Positions 17,510 through 26,118 of a stretch of 39,077 bases of DNA are shown one piece after another. The notes under the pieces were generated by a model, which saw only the letters and a list, made by a program, of their open reading frames with translations, was not told where the DNA came from and ran no database searches. The stretch's first letter is position 1. The number at the start of each line of letters is the position of its first letter. Origin of the DNA: an uncultured Clostridia bacterium (lineage in GTDB: Bacteria > Bacillota > Clostridia > Christensenellales > UBA1242); assembly GCA_947626955.1 (NCBI GenBank), contig CANQUB010000010.1, positions 1 through 39,077 of the forward strand, written 5' to 3'. The translations under genes were made by a program, and so were the position numbers.

Positions 17510-18550
17510 CTATAATCGGTCAAAGCTTTTTATTACGTCCACATTCAGTTCACTGCATGTAATGCCCTTGTTAGTTACGATGTAAGGGCTGCTGCAATAA
17601 TTGCAGTCAAGGCGGCTCACCACAAGACCTTTGGCCTCGATATTTCTTGCCATAAGTTCTTTTGCTTTTAGACCCTTGCTGGCGTAAATATTGACGTTTT
17701 TGCTTTTAAAATTAAAGCAAAGACAAGTGTCGTTAAAAAACTCATAGGCGTTGCGGTCGGGGTTATAATATTTATTCATTTGCGCACGGTTTTCAACTTT
17801 TTCATAGCCATCAAAGGCTGTTTTGTAATTTTTTATAATCCTGTCAGCCTCTTCGGCCGCGCGGTTTCGCTTTTCCCCGAACAAAAAGGCCGCGTAAAAC
17901 ATCCTGGCCGCCCCGTGCGGCAGGTCGGTCAAGACAAGCTGCGAAAGTGGCACACCCATGGCCTTGTACAGGTTTTCGGTGTCAAGCGTGCCAAGCGGGG
18001 TGCGGGAGCTAAGGTCATAGCGGGTTATTGTGCCGTCAAAGCCATCCAGCATCAAGAGGCGACCGTTAGTGTATTTGCGGGCAAGGTTTAGCATTTGCTC
18101 GGTGAAAAGGTGCTTTTCGGGTCCAGTGTTTTTGGCCATGATAAAGTAGCGGCCTAGCCTTTCCTCTTTGCCTGGGGTGAGGGTGTAGAGGTTGATGTAA
18201 TTTTGGTAGTTGATGGGCTGGCTGGTGTAAATTTTGCGGGCTAGGTCGTGCGAATTTTCATCGTGTTCGCCAAGGTCGAAGATAAAAGCTCGACCCTTCG
18301 CCCACCAGTTTATGCGCGCAGGGGTGAGGTCGAACTCGGCGTAAGTGCGCCCGCTAATTATATGTTCTTTGTAGCCGCGTACCGCTCTAAAAATGGCCGC
18401 CGCCCGCTTGAAGCCAACCCTTAGTTTTCGCTGCACTAGCGAAATGGTGAGTTTCGGCTCTTTGGCAAGGCCACTTATGGCCTCTTGGTCAAGACCGTCG
18501 AACAAATCGCCGTGGTAGCTGCTGGTGTTCATTTTGACAACAATACTCAT
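17510..18550 (-). CDS. SAM-riboswitch-controlled protein with FtsK-gamma-like segment
   Basis: 346 residues, overall function unknown. Residues about 32-56 (ISLVQRKLRVGFKRAAAIF) closely resemble the FtsK gamma winged-helix DNA-binding domain (consensus S.SLLQRRLRIGYNRAA). The rest has no recognised domain; it contains LLMLDGFDGTITRYDL in the middle and a cysteine-rich C-terminus (CNYCSSPYI ... GITCSEL) that could bind metal. There is no ATPase module, so this is not FtsK itself. ATG at 18550 is chosen because AGGAG lies at 18556-18560. It is preceded by a SAM-type riboswitch with a terminator, so expression should respond to S-adenosylmethionine, unexpected for such a protein. Confidence 0.8.
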   Translation of the reverse strand: MSIVVKMNTSSYHGDLFDGLDQEAISGLAKEPKLTISLVQRKLRVGFKRAAAIFRAVRGYKEHIISGRTYAEFDLTPARINWWAKGRAFIFDLGEHDENSHDLARKIYTSQPINYQNYINLYTLTPGKEERLGRYFIMAKNTGPEKHLFTEQMLNLARKYTNGRLLMLDGFDGTITRYDLSSRTPLGTLDTENLYKAMGVPLSQLVLTDLPHGAARMFYAAFLFGEKRNRAAEEADRIIKNYKTAFDGYEKVENRAQMNKYYNPDRNAYEFFNDTCLCFNFKSKNVNIYASKGLKAKELMARNIEAKGLVVSRLDCNYCSSPYIVTNKGITCSELNVDVIKSFDRL

Positions 18551-18563
18551 AAAAACTCCTTTC

Positions 18564-18593
18564 AAAAAAATAACCCATCGAAAACCGACGGGT
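18564..18593 (-). terminator. Riboswitch expression-platform terminator
   Basis: On the minus strand ACCCGTCG/CGATGGGT with a GTTTT loop, then TTATTTTTTT. It ends a few bases before the AGGAG site of the downstream gene, the expected place for a transcriptional OFF switch. Confidence 0.8.
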
Positions 18594-18609
18594 CATGAAG
18601 AAATTTAAC

Positions 18610-18690
18610 CTATCGGTCAGCCATTAGCACCTTGCCATTTTGCAGGTTGCTGCGTGGTCATCGAGGCTGTCTCTCGCACGCTCTTGATAG
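18610..18690 (-). promoter_or_regulatory. SAM (S-box clan) riboswitch aptamer, compact form
   Basis: Read on the minus strand: P1 CTATC/GATAG; the conserved ATCAAGAG; P2 GCGTG/CACGC enclosing CGAG/CTCG with a kink-turn-like ATGA; a P2 loop CAGC that can pair with GCTG after P3 (the SAM-I pseudoknot); P3 GCAACCTGC/GCAAGGTGC with the hallmark GCAACC and AGGTGCTAA. After the pseudoknot strand the sequence returns directly to P1, so the usual P4 hairpin is absent. At 81 nt it is shorter than a standard SAM-I aptamer. The downstream terminator at 18564-18593 makes a complete switch. Confidence 0.85.
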
Positions 18691-18709
18691 ATTATTTAAT
18701 TGTGCCCAT

Positions 18710-18738
18710 ATTCTACTTTTTTCTCCCCCCAAAGTCAA
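18710..18738 (-). promoter_or_regulatory. Promoter of riboswitch transcript
   Basis: On the minus strand, TTGACT (18733-18738), 17-bp spacer, TAGAAT (18710-18715). The predicted start near 18703 leaves about 13 nt before the aptamer. Confidence 0.7.
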
Positions 18739-18858
18739 CCCCTCTACTCCATCAAATTTGAATTTACCATAGCATGTCCGTTTTTTGGGACATTTTTTAT
18801 GTAAATGGCCAAAATTCAAAAAATGTTACTAAAAAAGATGAAAATATAAGGCTGTCTA

Positions 18859-18867
18859 TGCTATAAT
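18859..18867 (+). promoter_or_regulatory. Extended -10 promoter of R-M operon
   Basis: TGCTATAAT (TATAAT at 18862-18867 with an upstream TGn). No good -35 at 17 or 18 bp. A hairpin with a T run (18774-18798) lies upstream of it and could insulate the operon from read-through. Confidence 0.55.
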
Positions 18868-18913
18868 AAACTCGTAAAAGTGCAAATACTAAAGCAAAAT
18901 CAAGGGAGAAACC

Positions 18914-19873
18914 ATGCAAGAAGATATAGACATTAAAGAAAATTATATCAAGCAGCTAGACGAAGAGCTGCTGTCTATTCTTCTTAAGGACAGGAGCTCG
19001 GGTAAAAACATAATTTGGGCGACCGATACCTACAAGTCTCGAGGAGACGGATACAATTTTTTTGACAAAATGACTGTGAAAGCAATTACTGGAAGATATG
19101 GTCTTGTTATTAAGCCAAGAGTTGAGAAATCCAAGAAAGAGCAAAATGTTAGGGTAAAAGACAAGGCTGAAGTTTTTACCCCTTCGTGGATATGCAACAA
19201 ACAAAACAACTTGATTGATATGGCTTGGTTTGGCAGAGATAATGTTTTCAACACTGAGAAAGAAAAAACTTGGCAAGTTGTAGGTGATAAAATTTCCTTC
19301 CCCGAAGGCAAGACCTGGCAAGATTATGTCACTAAAAACAGGCTTGAAATATCTTGCGGAGAAGCGCCATATTTGGTCAGCAGGTATGATGCTGTGACGG
19401 GGCAGTGGCTGGATCTAAACAAAAGAATTGGCTTGCTCGACAGGAAGTTAAGAATTATAAACGAGAATACTTTTTCGGAGTCGGAGTGGTATGAATGGGC
19501 GGTAAAGGCGTTTAAGTCAATTTATGGCTTCGAGTGGCAAGGGGATAGTTTGCTTATTGCTAGAGAAAACTTGCTATTTACTTTTATTGATTATTATGTG
19601 GACAGGTTTGGAAATTTCCCTATAAAAGAGTATTTGCAAGAAATTTCTAAGATTATATCCTGGAATATCTTCCAAATGGACGGTTTGAAATATGTTATTC
19701 CAGAAAGTTGTGAGTCTGTATCCAAAACGCAAGATTCAACAACCGACAAATCAAGTAAACAAGAAGCAAGCGTTTGCAGCCACAAGAAAATTTATGTCAA
19801 GGTTATGAATTGGGACAAAAGAAAGTCCGAACTTTTTATTGACCAAATAAGGAGAAAAAGTGATGATAGATAA
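18914..19873 (+). CDS. Methylase-like R-M accessory protein (lacks NPPY motif)
   Basis: 319 residues. It resembles proteins usually annotated restriction endonuclease subunit M. It has a motif-X-like AEVFTPSW (residues 85-92), a degenerate motif I LEISCGEAPYLV (144-155), and a motif-II-like IYGFEWQGDSLLIAREN (203-219). No N/D-PP-Y/F catalytic motif IV is present, so it is probably not an active methylase by itself. The downstream gene, which carries an intact NPPY, overlaps it by 11 bases; the pair likely forms one restriction-modification complex, with this protein perhaps in DNA recognition. The ribosome site AAGGGAG precedes the ATG. Confidence 0.82.
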   Translation: MQEDIDIKENYIKQLDEELLSILLKDRSSGKNIIWATDTYKSRGDGYNFFDKMTVKAITGRYGLVIKPRVEKSKKEQNVRVKDKAEVFTPSWICNKQNNLIDMAWFGRDNVFNTEKEKTWQVVGDKISFPEGKTWQDYVTKNRLEISCGEAPYLVSRYDAVTGQWLDLNKRIGLLDRKLRIINENTFSESEWYEWAVKAFKSIYGFEWQGDSLLIARENLLFTFIDYYVDRFGNFPIKEYLQEISKIISWNIFQMDGLKYVIPESCESVSKTQDSTTDKSSKQEASVCSHKKIYVKVMNWDKRKSELFIDQIRRKSDDR

Positions 19874-22800
19874 GTCTTATTTGGACAATTTAATAATCGG
19901 TCGTGTCGAACCTCATATTTATGCTTTTACCACAAACTCTATTCCAAATTATTTAAAAGTTGGAGACACTTACCGTGCCGTGGCTCAAAGATTAAATGAG
20001 TGGAGAGTATATTTCCCTAATCTTAAACAGCAATATGTGCACACTGCCAAGATAGCCGACGGAGTGTATTTTCGTGATTTTGCCGTTCATCAATTTTTGG
20101 AAAAGGATAAGAAGAAAAGCAGGCTAAAATCGACCGACCTAGCGCAAGGCTTGTATTACTCCAAGGAGTTTTTCGGCGACACCAAAGTTAAAGATGTAAA
20201 AGATGCCATAGACGACATTTACGCAAATTATCAAGCTAAGAAAAACAAATATCAGTATTATAATGCCGAGAGCCGTTTGCCCGAAAATTACACTTATGTG
20301 AGAAATAAGGATTTTGAGCCTAGACCAAATCAACTAAAAACCATACAAGCTTTTCACCAAGCAAGAGAAAACGGCCACAAAAATTTATTGATGTACGCCG
20401 TAATGAGGTTTGGCAAGACTTTCACTGCCATGTGCTGTGCCCTTGACATGAATGCTAAATTCGTTGTCGTGGTCTCAGGAAAAGCCGATGTCCTGTCCGA
20501 ATGGAAGGAAATTGTCGAGAGCCATGTATATTTTAAAGATTATGACTTTTTAACAAGTAAAGACCTTGCCGATGATAAAATTATTACAAAAAAGCTAAAG
20601 GCCAACAAAAGAGTGGTGGTCTTTTTGACCTTGCAAGATTTACAAGGTACCGCAATAAAAACAAAGCATCGAGAAATATTTTCAAACAAAATAGATCTTT
20701 TGCTTGTTGATGAAACGCATTTTGGTGCACGTGCTGAAAAATATGGTGCCATATTTGAGGCAAAAAACTATCAGCCTGACATTAAACATGACTTTGAGGA
20801 TGACGACTTTGTAGACATAGAAGAAGCTGACAAACAAATAAAAGTGATAAAAGCCGACACCACAATTCACCTGTCTGGAACGCCATATCGTATTTTGATG
20901 AGTAGTGAGTTCAAAAAGGAAGACATTATTGCCTTCTATCAGTTTTCCGATATCATAGAAGATAAAGAAGCTTGGGACAAGGAGAATGTGTTAAACGACG
21001 AATATAAAGAATGGGACAATCCTTACTATGGGTTTCCTCAAATGGTGCGTTTTGCTTTTCATCCAAGCGAAAAGGTTCGTAGGCGTTTGGAACAGTTAAG
21101 AAGTAACGGAACCACATATGCTTTTTCCTCTTTATTAAAACCCATGTCTATAGTAAAAGATCCAGAAGGGCTGCACAAAAAATTTATGTATGAAAACGAA
21201 GTTTTGGATTTGTTTGAAGTCATAGATGGAAGCAAGGCAGATAAAAATGTGCTTGAGTTTTTAAATTATGATAAGATAAAAGAAGGGAATATGTGTCGCC
21301 ACATTGTGGTTGTTTTGCCATATTGTGCTTCATGCGACGCCCTCGAGGCCTTAATAAAAAACAACAGGGGTAAATTTCGTAACCTTCAAGAATATGAAAT
21401 AATCAATATTACAGGTGTGGAAAATCCTAATGCTTACAAATCCACCGAAGACATAAAGAGGACCATTGAAGAATTTGAGAGCAAAGGCAAAAAGACCATA
21501 ACTTTAACCGACAAGAGAATGATGACAGGAAGCACTGTTCCTGAGTGGGACACCATGATATATCTAAAAGATACGGTCTCTCCTCAAGAATACGACCAGG
21601 CCATCTTTAGATTGCAAAATCAATATGTTAAAACCTGTGTTAATGATGAAGGTGATTCAATCAAAGTCAACATGAAACCACAGACATTGCTGGTGGATTT
21701 TGACCCGAATAGAATGTTCACTATGCAGGAAATAAAATCGAAAATATATAATGCAAATGTGGACACTCGGGGCAATGCTGAACTTGAAAAAAGAATAGTT
21801 AAGGAACTTAGTATTTCTCCAATTGTTACTATAAATTCAAACAAGATTGTCGAAGTGAAAGCTGTCGATATAATGAATGTTGTAAGAAATTACCAAAAAG
21901 ACAGAGGAATTAGTGAAGAAGCGCTAGATGCACCTGTCGATCTAAACATTTTAAACGACCCTACCATCTATGCGAGAATTGAACTTGAAAACGAACTTGG
22001 CACTAAAGTCGGCTTGTCTACTGCTGTGTATAAGAGTGAAAATGAAGAGGGATATGATATGGATATTCCTGAGGTGCCAGAGATAGGAATCCATAATGAC
22101 CATGAAGAAGCTCAAACAAAAACAAGTGAAGAAAAAAATCCTGAAATTAGTTTAAAAAAGAAAATTCAGAGCTATTATTCTAGAATTTTATTGTTTGCCT
22201 ATCTGTCAAAAGATAAAATTATTTCGATCACCGACATTGTGAACAAAATTGATAACGGCGACAATAAAAGAATTGCCGCAAACCTCGGCTTAAGCAAAGA
22301 CGTATTGCAATTGCTTGTGCAAAAAATGAACAAATTTGTTTTAAGCGATCTAGATTACAAAGTGCAAAACCTAAATGAACTCTCTCATGCAAGTGACCTT
22401 ACTCCCGAGCAGAGAGCTAGCGTTGCAATGAATAAATTTGGAAAGCTTGGGGACGCCGTCGTCATCACGCCAAATAAAATTTGTGACTACATGATTGGAC
22501 AAATTACTGATAAATATATTAGAGAAATAGTTAAACATGGTGGCCGTATACTAGACGTTGCTGGCACGGCTGGTGAATTTGCAATGGCAATTTATAAAAA
22601 GGCAACTTCACTAAAAATAAAAGATGGTCAAATTAAAAACTTGATTTATACTATACCGAAATCGCCAATATGCTATGAGCTTACAAGAAAATTGTACGAA
22701 ATGCTTGGCCTAAATATAGAAAATATATCAACTTTTTACGCCACTGACCTGTTAGATGGCAACAAAAATAAAATAGATTACTCAAAAGCTAAAAGTTTAT

Positions 22801-23879
22801 TGATGCAGAACAAGCCTTTTGCCCAAATTAAACTTACAGACAAAATAGAGGGAGAAGAAAACATGATAACATTTGATGCAATAGTTGGAAATCCGCCATA
22901 TCAAATAAGCAAGGGAACCAAAAACTTCGATATTTGGCCCGGATTTGTAGAACTTGCTGATATGGGCGAGGTTGCAGTGTTTGTTCATCCTGGAAGGTGG
23001 GTTGTCCCTAAAAAGAATATGGAAAAAACCCGAGAAATGATGCTAAATTCAGGTTTGGAATCATTTAATTATTATCCGGATGGAACGCAGTTGTTTAGTG
23101 GAGTATCGATAGATGGTGGTGTCACTATAACTCGATTCATAAAAGGATATTCGGGAGAGATTAGATATTACAATAACGATGTCTATTATGGGGTATATTC
23201 AACTGACAAAGTCTTCATCTCTAATATATACGAAAACGAAATTTACAACAAACTAAATCCCAACAACTTTGGCGGCAAGACAATGGCCATGCGTATGTTT
23301 GGCAATCCGGGAAGTCTTGCCGGACAAGAATTTGGATACAAAAAGTCTGACAATCTAAGCGATCTAAAACCAACAGCCAAAGGCATGAAAAAACCTATCA
23401 AAATTTGGGCAAATGCAAACTTTGGCAAAGGAACGAGATTTAGTTGGCATTATATTGAGTATGAAAAACTGTCTGACCCGCCACAAGAACTTTTCTCTTC
23501 GCGAAAGATTATGATTGATAAAAAAGGCCATGCTATATCTTCGGGCAAACTTAACAATATTATGAACAATATCCCTCAGATTGTAGATAAAAATGTAATT
23601 GCCAGCGGAGATGTCCTGTTCTTCTTGCCAGAAATCGACGATGATTACAACTTGAATTTGATAAAATCTTATTTCATGACAAAGACAATTCGCTTTTTAA
23701 TGTCCATTAAACAAAAGGACCTTTATGTAAGAGGCTTTGAAATTCTTCCCGATTACACATATTTTATAGCAAGACTTAATGGTGGATTGTTCAGCGATGA
23801 GTTTTTCTATAGAGAATTTAACTTTAGCCAAGAGTTAAAAGACCACATTGAATCAGTGGTCTCTGAAAAAGTGGAGTAA
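19863..23879 (+). CDS. GIY-YIG nuclease / SF2 helicase / N6-adenine methylase fusion
   Basis: 1338 residues, a single-chain restriction-modification enzyme. Residues about 15-50 form a T5orf172/GIY-YIG-type nuclease (HIYAFTTN ... YLKVGDT ... RLNEW). Residues 155-640 form an SF2 helicase: MRFGKTFTA (181-189), VDETH (about 281-285), LSGTPYR, and a C-terminal helicase lobe (MMTGSTVPEWD ... QAIFRLQNQ). Residues 860-1338 form an Eco57I-like N6-adenine methylase: VVITPNKICDYM, DVAGTAGEFA (motif I), and IVGNPPYQ (motif IV, about 1007-1014), with a probable target-recognition end. ATG at 19863 follows GGAG by 8 bases and overlaps the upstream gene. Low-GC composition relative to rpoBC suggests horizontal acquisition. 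Confidence 0.9.
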   Translation: MIDKSYLDNLIIGRVEPHIYAFTTNSIPNYLKVGDTYRAVAQRLNEWRVYFPNLKQQYVHTAKIADGVYFRDFAVHQFLEKDKKKSRLKSTDLAQGLYYSKEFFGDTKVKDVKDAIDDIYANYQAKKNKYQYYNAESRLPENYTYVRNKDFEPRPNQLKTIQAFHQARENGHKNLLMYAVMRFGKTFTAMCCALDMNAKFVVVVSGKADVLSEWKEIVESHVYFKDYDFLTSKDLADDKIITKKLKANKRVVVFLTLQDLQGTAIKTKHREIFSNKIDLLLVDETHFGARAEKYGAIFEAKNYQPDIKHDFEDDDFVDIEEADKQIKVIKADTTIHLSGTPYRILMSSEFKKEDIIAFYQFSDIIEDKEAWDKENVLNDEYKEWDNPYYGFPQMVRFAFHPSEKVRRRLEQLRSNGTTYAFSSLLKPMSIVKDPEGLHKKFMYENEVLDLFEVIDGSKADKNVLEFLNYDKIKEGNMCRHIVVVLPYCASCDALEALIKNNRGKFRNLQEYEIINITGVENPNAYKSTEDIKRTIEEFESKGKKTITLTDKRMMTGSTVPEWDTMIYLKDTVSPQEYDQAIFRLQNQYVKTCVNDEGDSIKVNMKPQTLLVDFDPNRMFTMQEIKSKIYNANVDTRGNAELEKRIVKELSISPIVTINSNKIVEVKAVDIMNVVRNYQKDRGISEEALDAPVDLNILNDPTIYARIELENELGTKVGLSTAVYKSENEEGYDMDIPEVPEIGIHNDHEEAQTKTSEEKNPEISLKKKIQSYYSRILLFAYLSKDKIISITDIVNKIDNGDNKRIAANLGLSKDVLQLLVQKMNKFVLSDLDYKVQNLNELSHASDLTPEQRASVAMNKFGKLGDAVVITPNKICDYMIGQITDKYIREIVKHGGRILDVAGTAGEFAMAIYKKATSLKIKDGQIKNLIYTIPKSPICYELTRKLYEMLGLNIENISTFYATDLLDGNKNKIDYSKAKSLLMQNKPFAQIKLTDKIEGEENMITFDAIVGNPPYQISKGTKNFDIWPGFVELADMGEVAVFVHPGRWVVPKKNMEKTREMMLNSGLESFNYYPDGTQLFSGVSIDGGVTITRFIKGYSGEIRYYNNDVYYGVYSTDKVFISNIYENEIYNKLNPNNFGGKTMAMRMFGNPGSLAGQEFGYKKSDNLSDLKPTAKGMKKPIKIWANANFGKGTRFSWHYIEYEKLSDPPQELFSSRKIMIDKKGHAISSGKLNNIMNNIPQIVDKNVIASGDVLFFLPEIDDDYNLNLIKSYFMTKTIRFLMSIKQKDLYVRGFEILPDYTYFIARLNGGLFSDEFFYREFNFSQELKDHIESVVSEKVE

Positions 23880-23886
23880 GAGTTAT

Positions 23887-24579
23887 TTATTGCTGGCTTG
23901 CGTCGTAGCCATACTGCCATAAGAACATATCGATAATTTTCATTAATGTGTAGTTCTTTTTACCGGTTGGGTCTATATTTTTCAAGGCGTGTTCAAAAAC
24001 AGCCTTGTGGGCATTTGCAAAATCTATTATGGATTCAACACAAGGTCTTTTGTCTTTTACTTTTTTTATATCCAAAATTTTTGATGCGCTGTCAACATAA
24101 CGGTCGTAAGCCGGCATGCAACCAAATATGCCAAGCAAAATTTTTGAGATAAGAGTCATTGTTGCATTAGAATTGGAAGTTGATGCTTTGTTTTGATAAT
24201 GCGTATATATTTTATCATAAATGCCTTTTTCTTTGTCAAACAACAACTCTAAGTATCTTTGTTTGTTAGTTAAAGGGTCAATGTTCATCAGCTCTTTCCA
24301 CTCAAATGCCAAACATACGCATTCTTTATGGATGGTAAAGTCATAATGTTTAAGAAGAAAGGATGAACCACGATACATACCCCAACTTGCCAAATAAAAT
24401 CCAAGATGCAGGGCGAGCAGTTCAATGTCCTGATCACTCAGTTTGGTTTGCCTAAATTTTTCGTAAAATGCCGAGTGGCAGTATTCCCATGACTTATATC
24501 TGTGGTCAACTTGAGATCCTATAGACTCATAGAACTTGTCAATTTCGTCTTTAATTTGTTCGTCAGATATTGTTGTCAT
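23887..24579 (-). CDS. Unknown protein convergent with R-M operon
   Basis: 230 residues, family function not recognised. It is mostly alpha-helical, with an aromatic motif HRYKSWEYCHSAFY near residue 27 and LHLGFYLASWGMYRGS near 58-73. No signal peptide, transmembrane segment or catalytic motif is evident. Its stop lies only 7 bases from the R-M stop. It has its own strong promoter and an AGGAG ribosome site. Its position beside the defence operon suggests an accessory or immunity role, which is inference. Confidence 0.75.
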   Translation of the reverse strand: MTTISDEQIKDEIDKFYESIGSQVDHRYKSWEYCHSAFYEKFRQTKLSDQDIELLALHLGFYLASWGMYRGSSFLLKHYDFTIHKECVCLAFEWKELMNIDPLTNKQRYLELLFDKEKGIYDKIYTHYQNKASTSNSNATMTLISKILLGIFGCMPAYDRYVDSASKILDIKKVKDKRPCVESIIDFANAHKAVFEHALKNIDPTGKKNYTLMKIIDMFLWQYGYDASQQ

Positions 24580-24601
24580 AATGGTGCTCCTTATTGGTTT
24601 G

Positions 24602-24630
24602 ATTATATTTTATTTTTTGGAAATTGTCAA
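24602..24630 (-). promoter_or_regulatory. Strong promoter of convergent unknown gene
   Basis: On the minus strand, TTGACA (24625-24630), 17-bp spacer, TATAAT (24602-24607); both hexamers are perfect. Confidence 0.75.
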
Positions 24631-24716
24631 TTGTACAAAACCAACCATTTTATACGGAAACCATAGCGAAAAAATCGTGCTCACGCTTTACTAAAAATGG
24701 GCGGCGGTGGTAAAAT

Positions 24717-25229
24717 ATGAGTATGGAAAAGATTTATGGTTTTGAGCCGATTATTGATAAGGGGTGCGAGGTGCTGATACTTGGCTCCATGCCGAGTGTG
24801 AAGTCGAGGGAGAATAATTTTTACTACTCCAATCCGACAAATAGGTTTTGGAAGATTATGTCGGCCATATATGGCGAAGATTTTGAAGGAATGAACTATG
24901 AGCAAAGAGCGGCGGCGCTGCTTAGAAACAAGGTGGCCTTGTATGACGTTTATTCGAGTTGCGAGATGAAAAAAGCGGGTAGCTCGCTGGACAGCGACAT
25001 AAGAAAATGCGAGATGAACGACATCCCTAGATTGACTGAAAACACCTGCATTAGAAAAATTTTTGTGACCTCAAAAAAGGCTTATAAAAGTTTTGTGAAA
25101 AAGTTTGGGGCCGAGTTTGATAGACGGGGGATTGAGGTAGTTAGCTTGCCGTCGCCGTCGAGCGCCAATCGCAAAAAGTTCAAGACCGACCAGGCTTTAA
25201 TAGACGAGTGGAAAAGACTGATGAAATAA
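24717..25229 (+). CDS. DNA-deoxyinosine glycosylase (UDG superfamily)
   Basis: 170 residues. It matches the short hypoxanthine/deoxyinosine DNA glycosylase family of the uracil-DNA glycosylase superfamily: LILGSMPSVKSRENNFYYS.P.NRFWKIM at the N-terminus (the GSMPS loop and the N.FW pattern), NKVALYDVYSSCEM in the middle and the substrate-loop LPSPSSANR at the C-terminus. It removes deaminated adenine from DNA and starts base-excision repair. A GGTGG site precedes the ATG; a second ATG lies two codons later. Confidence 0.9.
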   Translation: MSMEKIYGFEPIIDKGCEVLILGSMPSVKSRENNFYYSNPTNRFWKIMSAIYGEDFEGMNYEQRAAALLRNKVALYDVYSSCEMKKAGSSLDSDIRKCEMNDIPRLTENTCIRKIFVTSKKAYKSFVKKFGAEFDRRGIEVVSLPSPSSANRKKFKTDQALIDEWKRLMK

Positions 25230-25235
25230 CACACG

Positions 25236-25268
25236 CACGCCTCTTCACATATTATAGTGAAGAGGTGT
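25236..25268 (+). terminator. Hairpin before dapA that covers its ribosome site
   Basis: ACGCCTCTTCAC/GTGAAGAGGTGT stem with an ATATTATA loop, followed by five T and, right after, the dapA ATG (25273). It looks like the terminator of the glycosylase gene, yet the 3' arm carries AGAGGTG, the only plausible dapA ribosome site. The structure could therefore limit dapA translation. Confidence 0.65.
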
Positions 25269-25272
25269 TTTT

Positions 25273-26118
25273 ATGGTTTTTGAAGGGGTTTGTACCGCGC
25301 TGGTGACGCCGTTTAACAAGAATAGACAAGTAGATTATGTGGCACTGAAAAGGCTTTTGGAGACCCAAGTGAAGGCTGGAATAGGCGCCATTTGCATTCT
25401 TGGTTCGACAGGGGAGAGTGCCACCATAAGCGAACAGGAGAGGGAGAAGATAATCTCTTTTTCTCGTGAGTGCCTGCCGCCATGGTGCAGGCTTATTGTA
25501 GGTACGGGGTCAAATGACACTCAGCACGCCATAAAACTGTGCCGTCAGGCCGAGAGGCTGAAGGCTGACGCCTGCCTTGTCTGCACGCCGTATTACAACA
25601 AATGCACGCAAAACGGGCTGTTTTTGCATTTTAAGGCCGTCAGTGAAAGCACAAATTTACCAATTATTGTCTATAACGTCCCTTCGCGCACGGGGGTCAA
25701 CATACAGCCCAAAACCATGAAAAAGATTGCTGGGCTCAAGAATGTGGCTGGCCTTAAGGAGGCCAACGGGGATATTTCGCATATTTTGTCCATGTTTTTA
25801 GCACTGCCAAAAAATTTTGCAATATATTCAGGTAACGACGAACTCAACAACATTTTTAAGCACTTGGGTGGGAAGGGTTGCATAAGCGTTGCCAGCAATG
25901 CTTTTGCCGCACGTGTTAAAGAGAACTACGAGAAGGGAGAGTTCTCGGACAAACTACTAACACTTTGCAAGTTGCTATTTTGTGAGCCCAACCCCATACC
26001 GATAAAATATGTACTATCAAAGATGGGCATGATTGAAAATGTGCTAAGGGCGCCGCTAACCCCACTTGAAAAAGAACATGCTAAAGAGATAGACAAGGTT
26101 TTGAGGGGGCTATTATGA
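25273..26118 (+). CDS. dapA: 4-hydroxy-tetrahydrodipicolinate synthase
   Basis: Condenses pyruvate with aspartate semialdehyde in the lysine/diaminopimelate pathway. 281 residues, somewhat short of the typical 290. The family TIM-barrel motifs are present: GVCTALVTPF at the N-terminus, LGSTGESAT (usually GTTGE), YNVPSRTGVN with the catalytic Tyr, and GLKEANGD with the Schiff-base Lys (about residue 160). The C-terminal domain ends in KVLRGLL. It overlaps dapB by four bases (ATGA) and so is translationally coupled to it. Confidence 0.96.
   Translation: MVFEGVCTALVTPFNKNRQVDYVALKRLLETQVKAGIGAICILGSTGESATISEQEREKIISFSRECLPPWCRLIVGTGSNDTQHAIKLCRQAERLKADACLVCTPYYNKCTQNGLFLHFKAVSESTNLPIIVYNVPSRTGVNIQPKTMKKIAGLKNVAGLKEANGDISHILSMFLALPKNFAIYSGNDELNNIFKHLGGKGCISVASNAFAARVKENYEKGEFSDKLLTLCKLLFCEPNPIPIKYVLSKMGMIENVLRAPLTPLEKEHAKEIDKVLRGLL

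Noticed and set aside
25230..25272. Lysine riboswitch before dapA
   Set aside because: Only 43 bases separate the genes, too short for the aptamer; just a hairpin is present.
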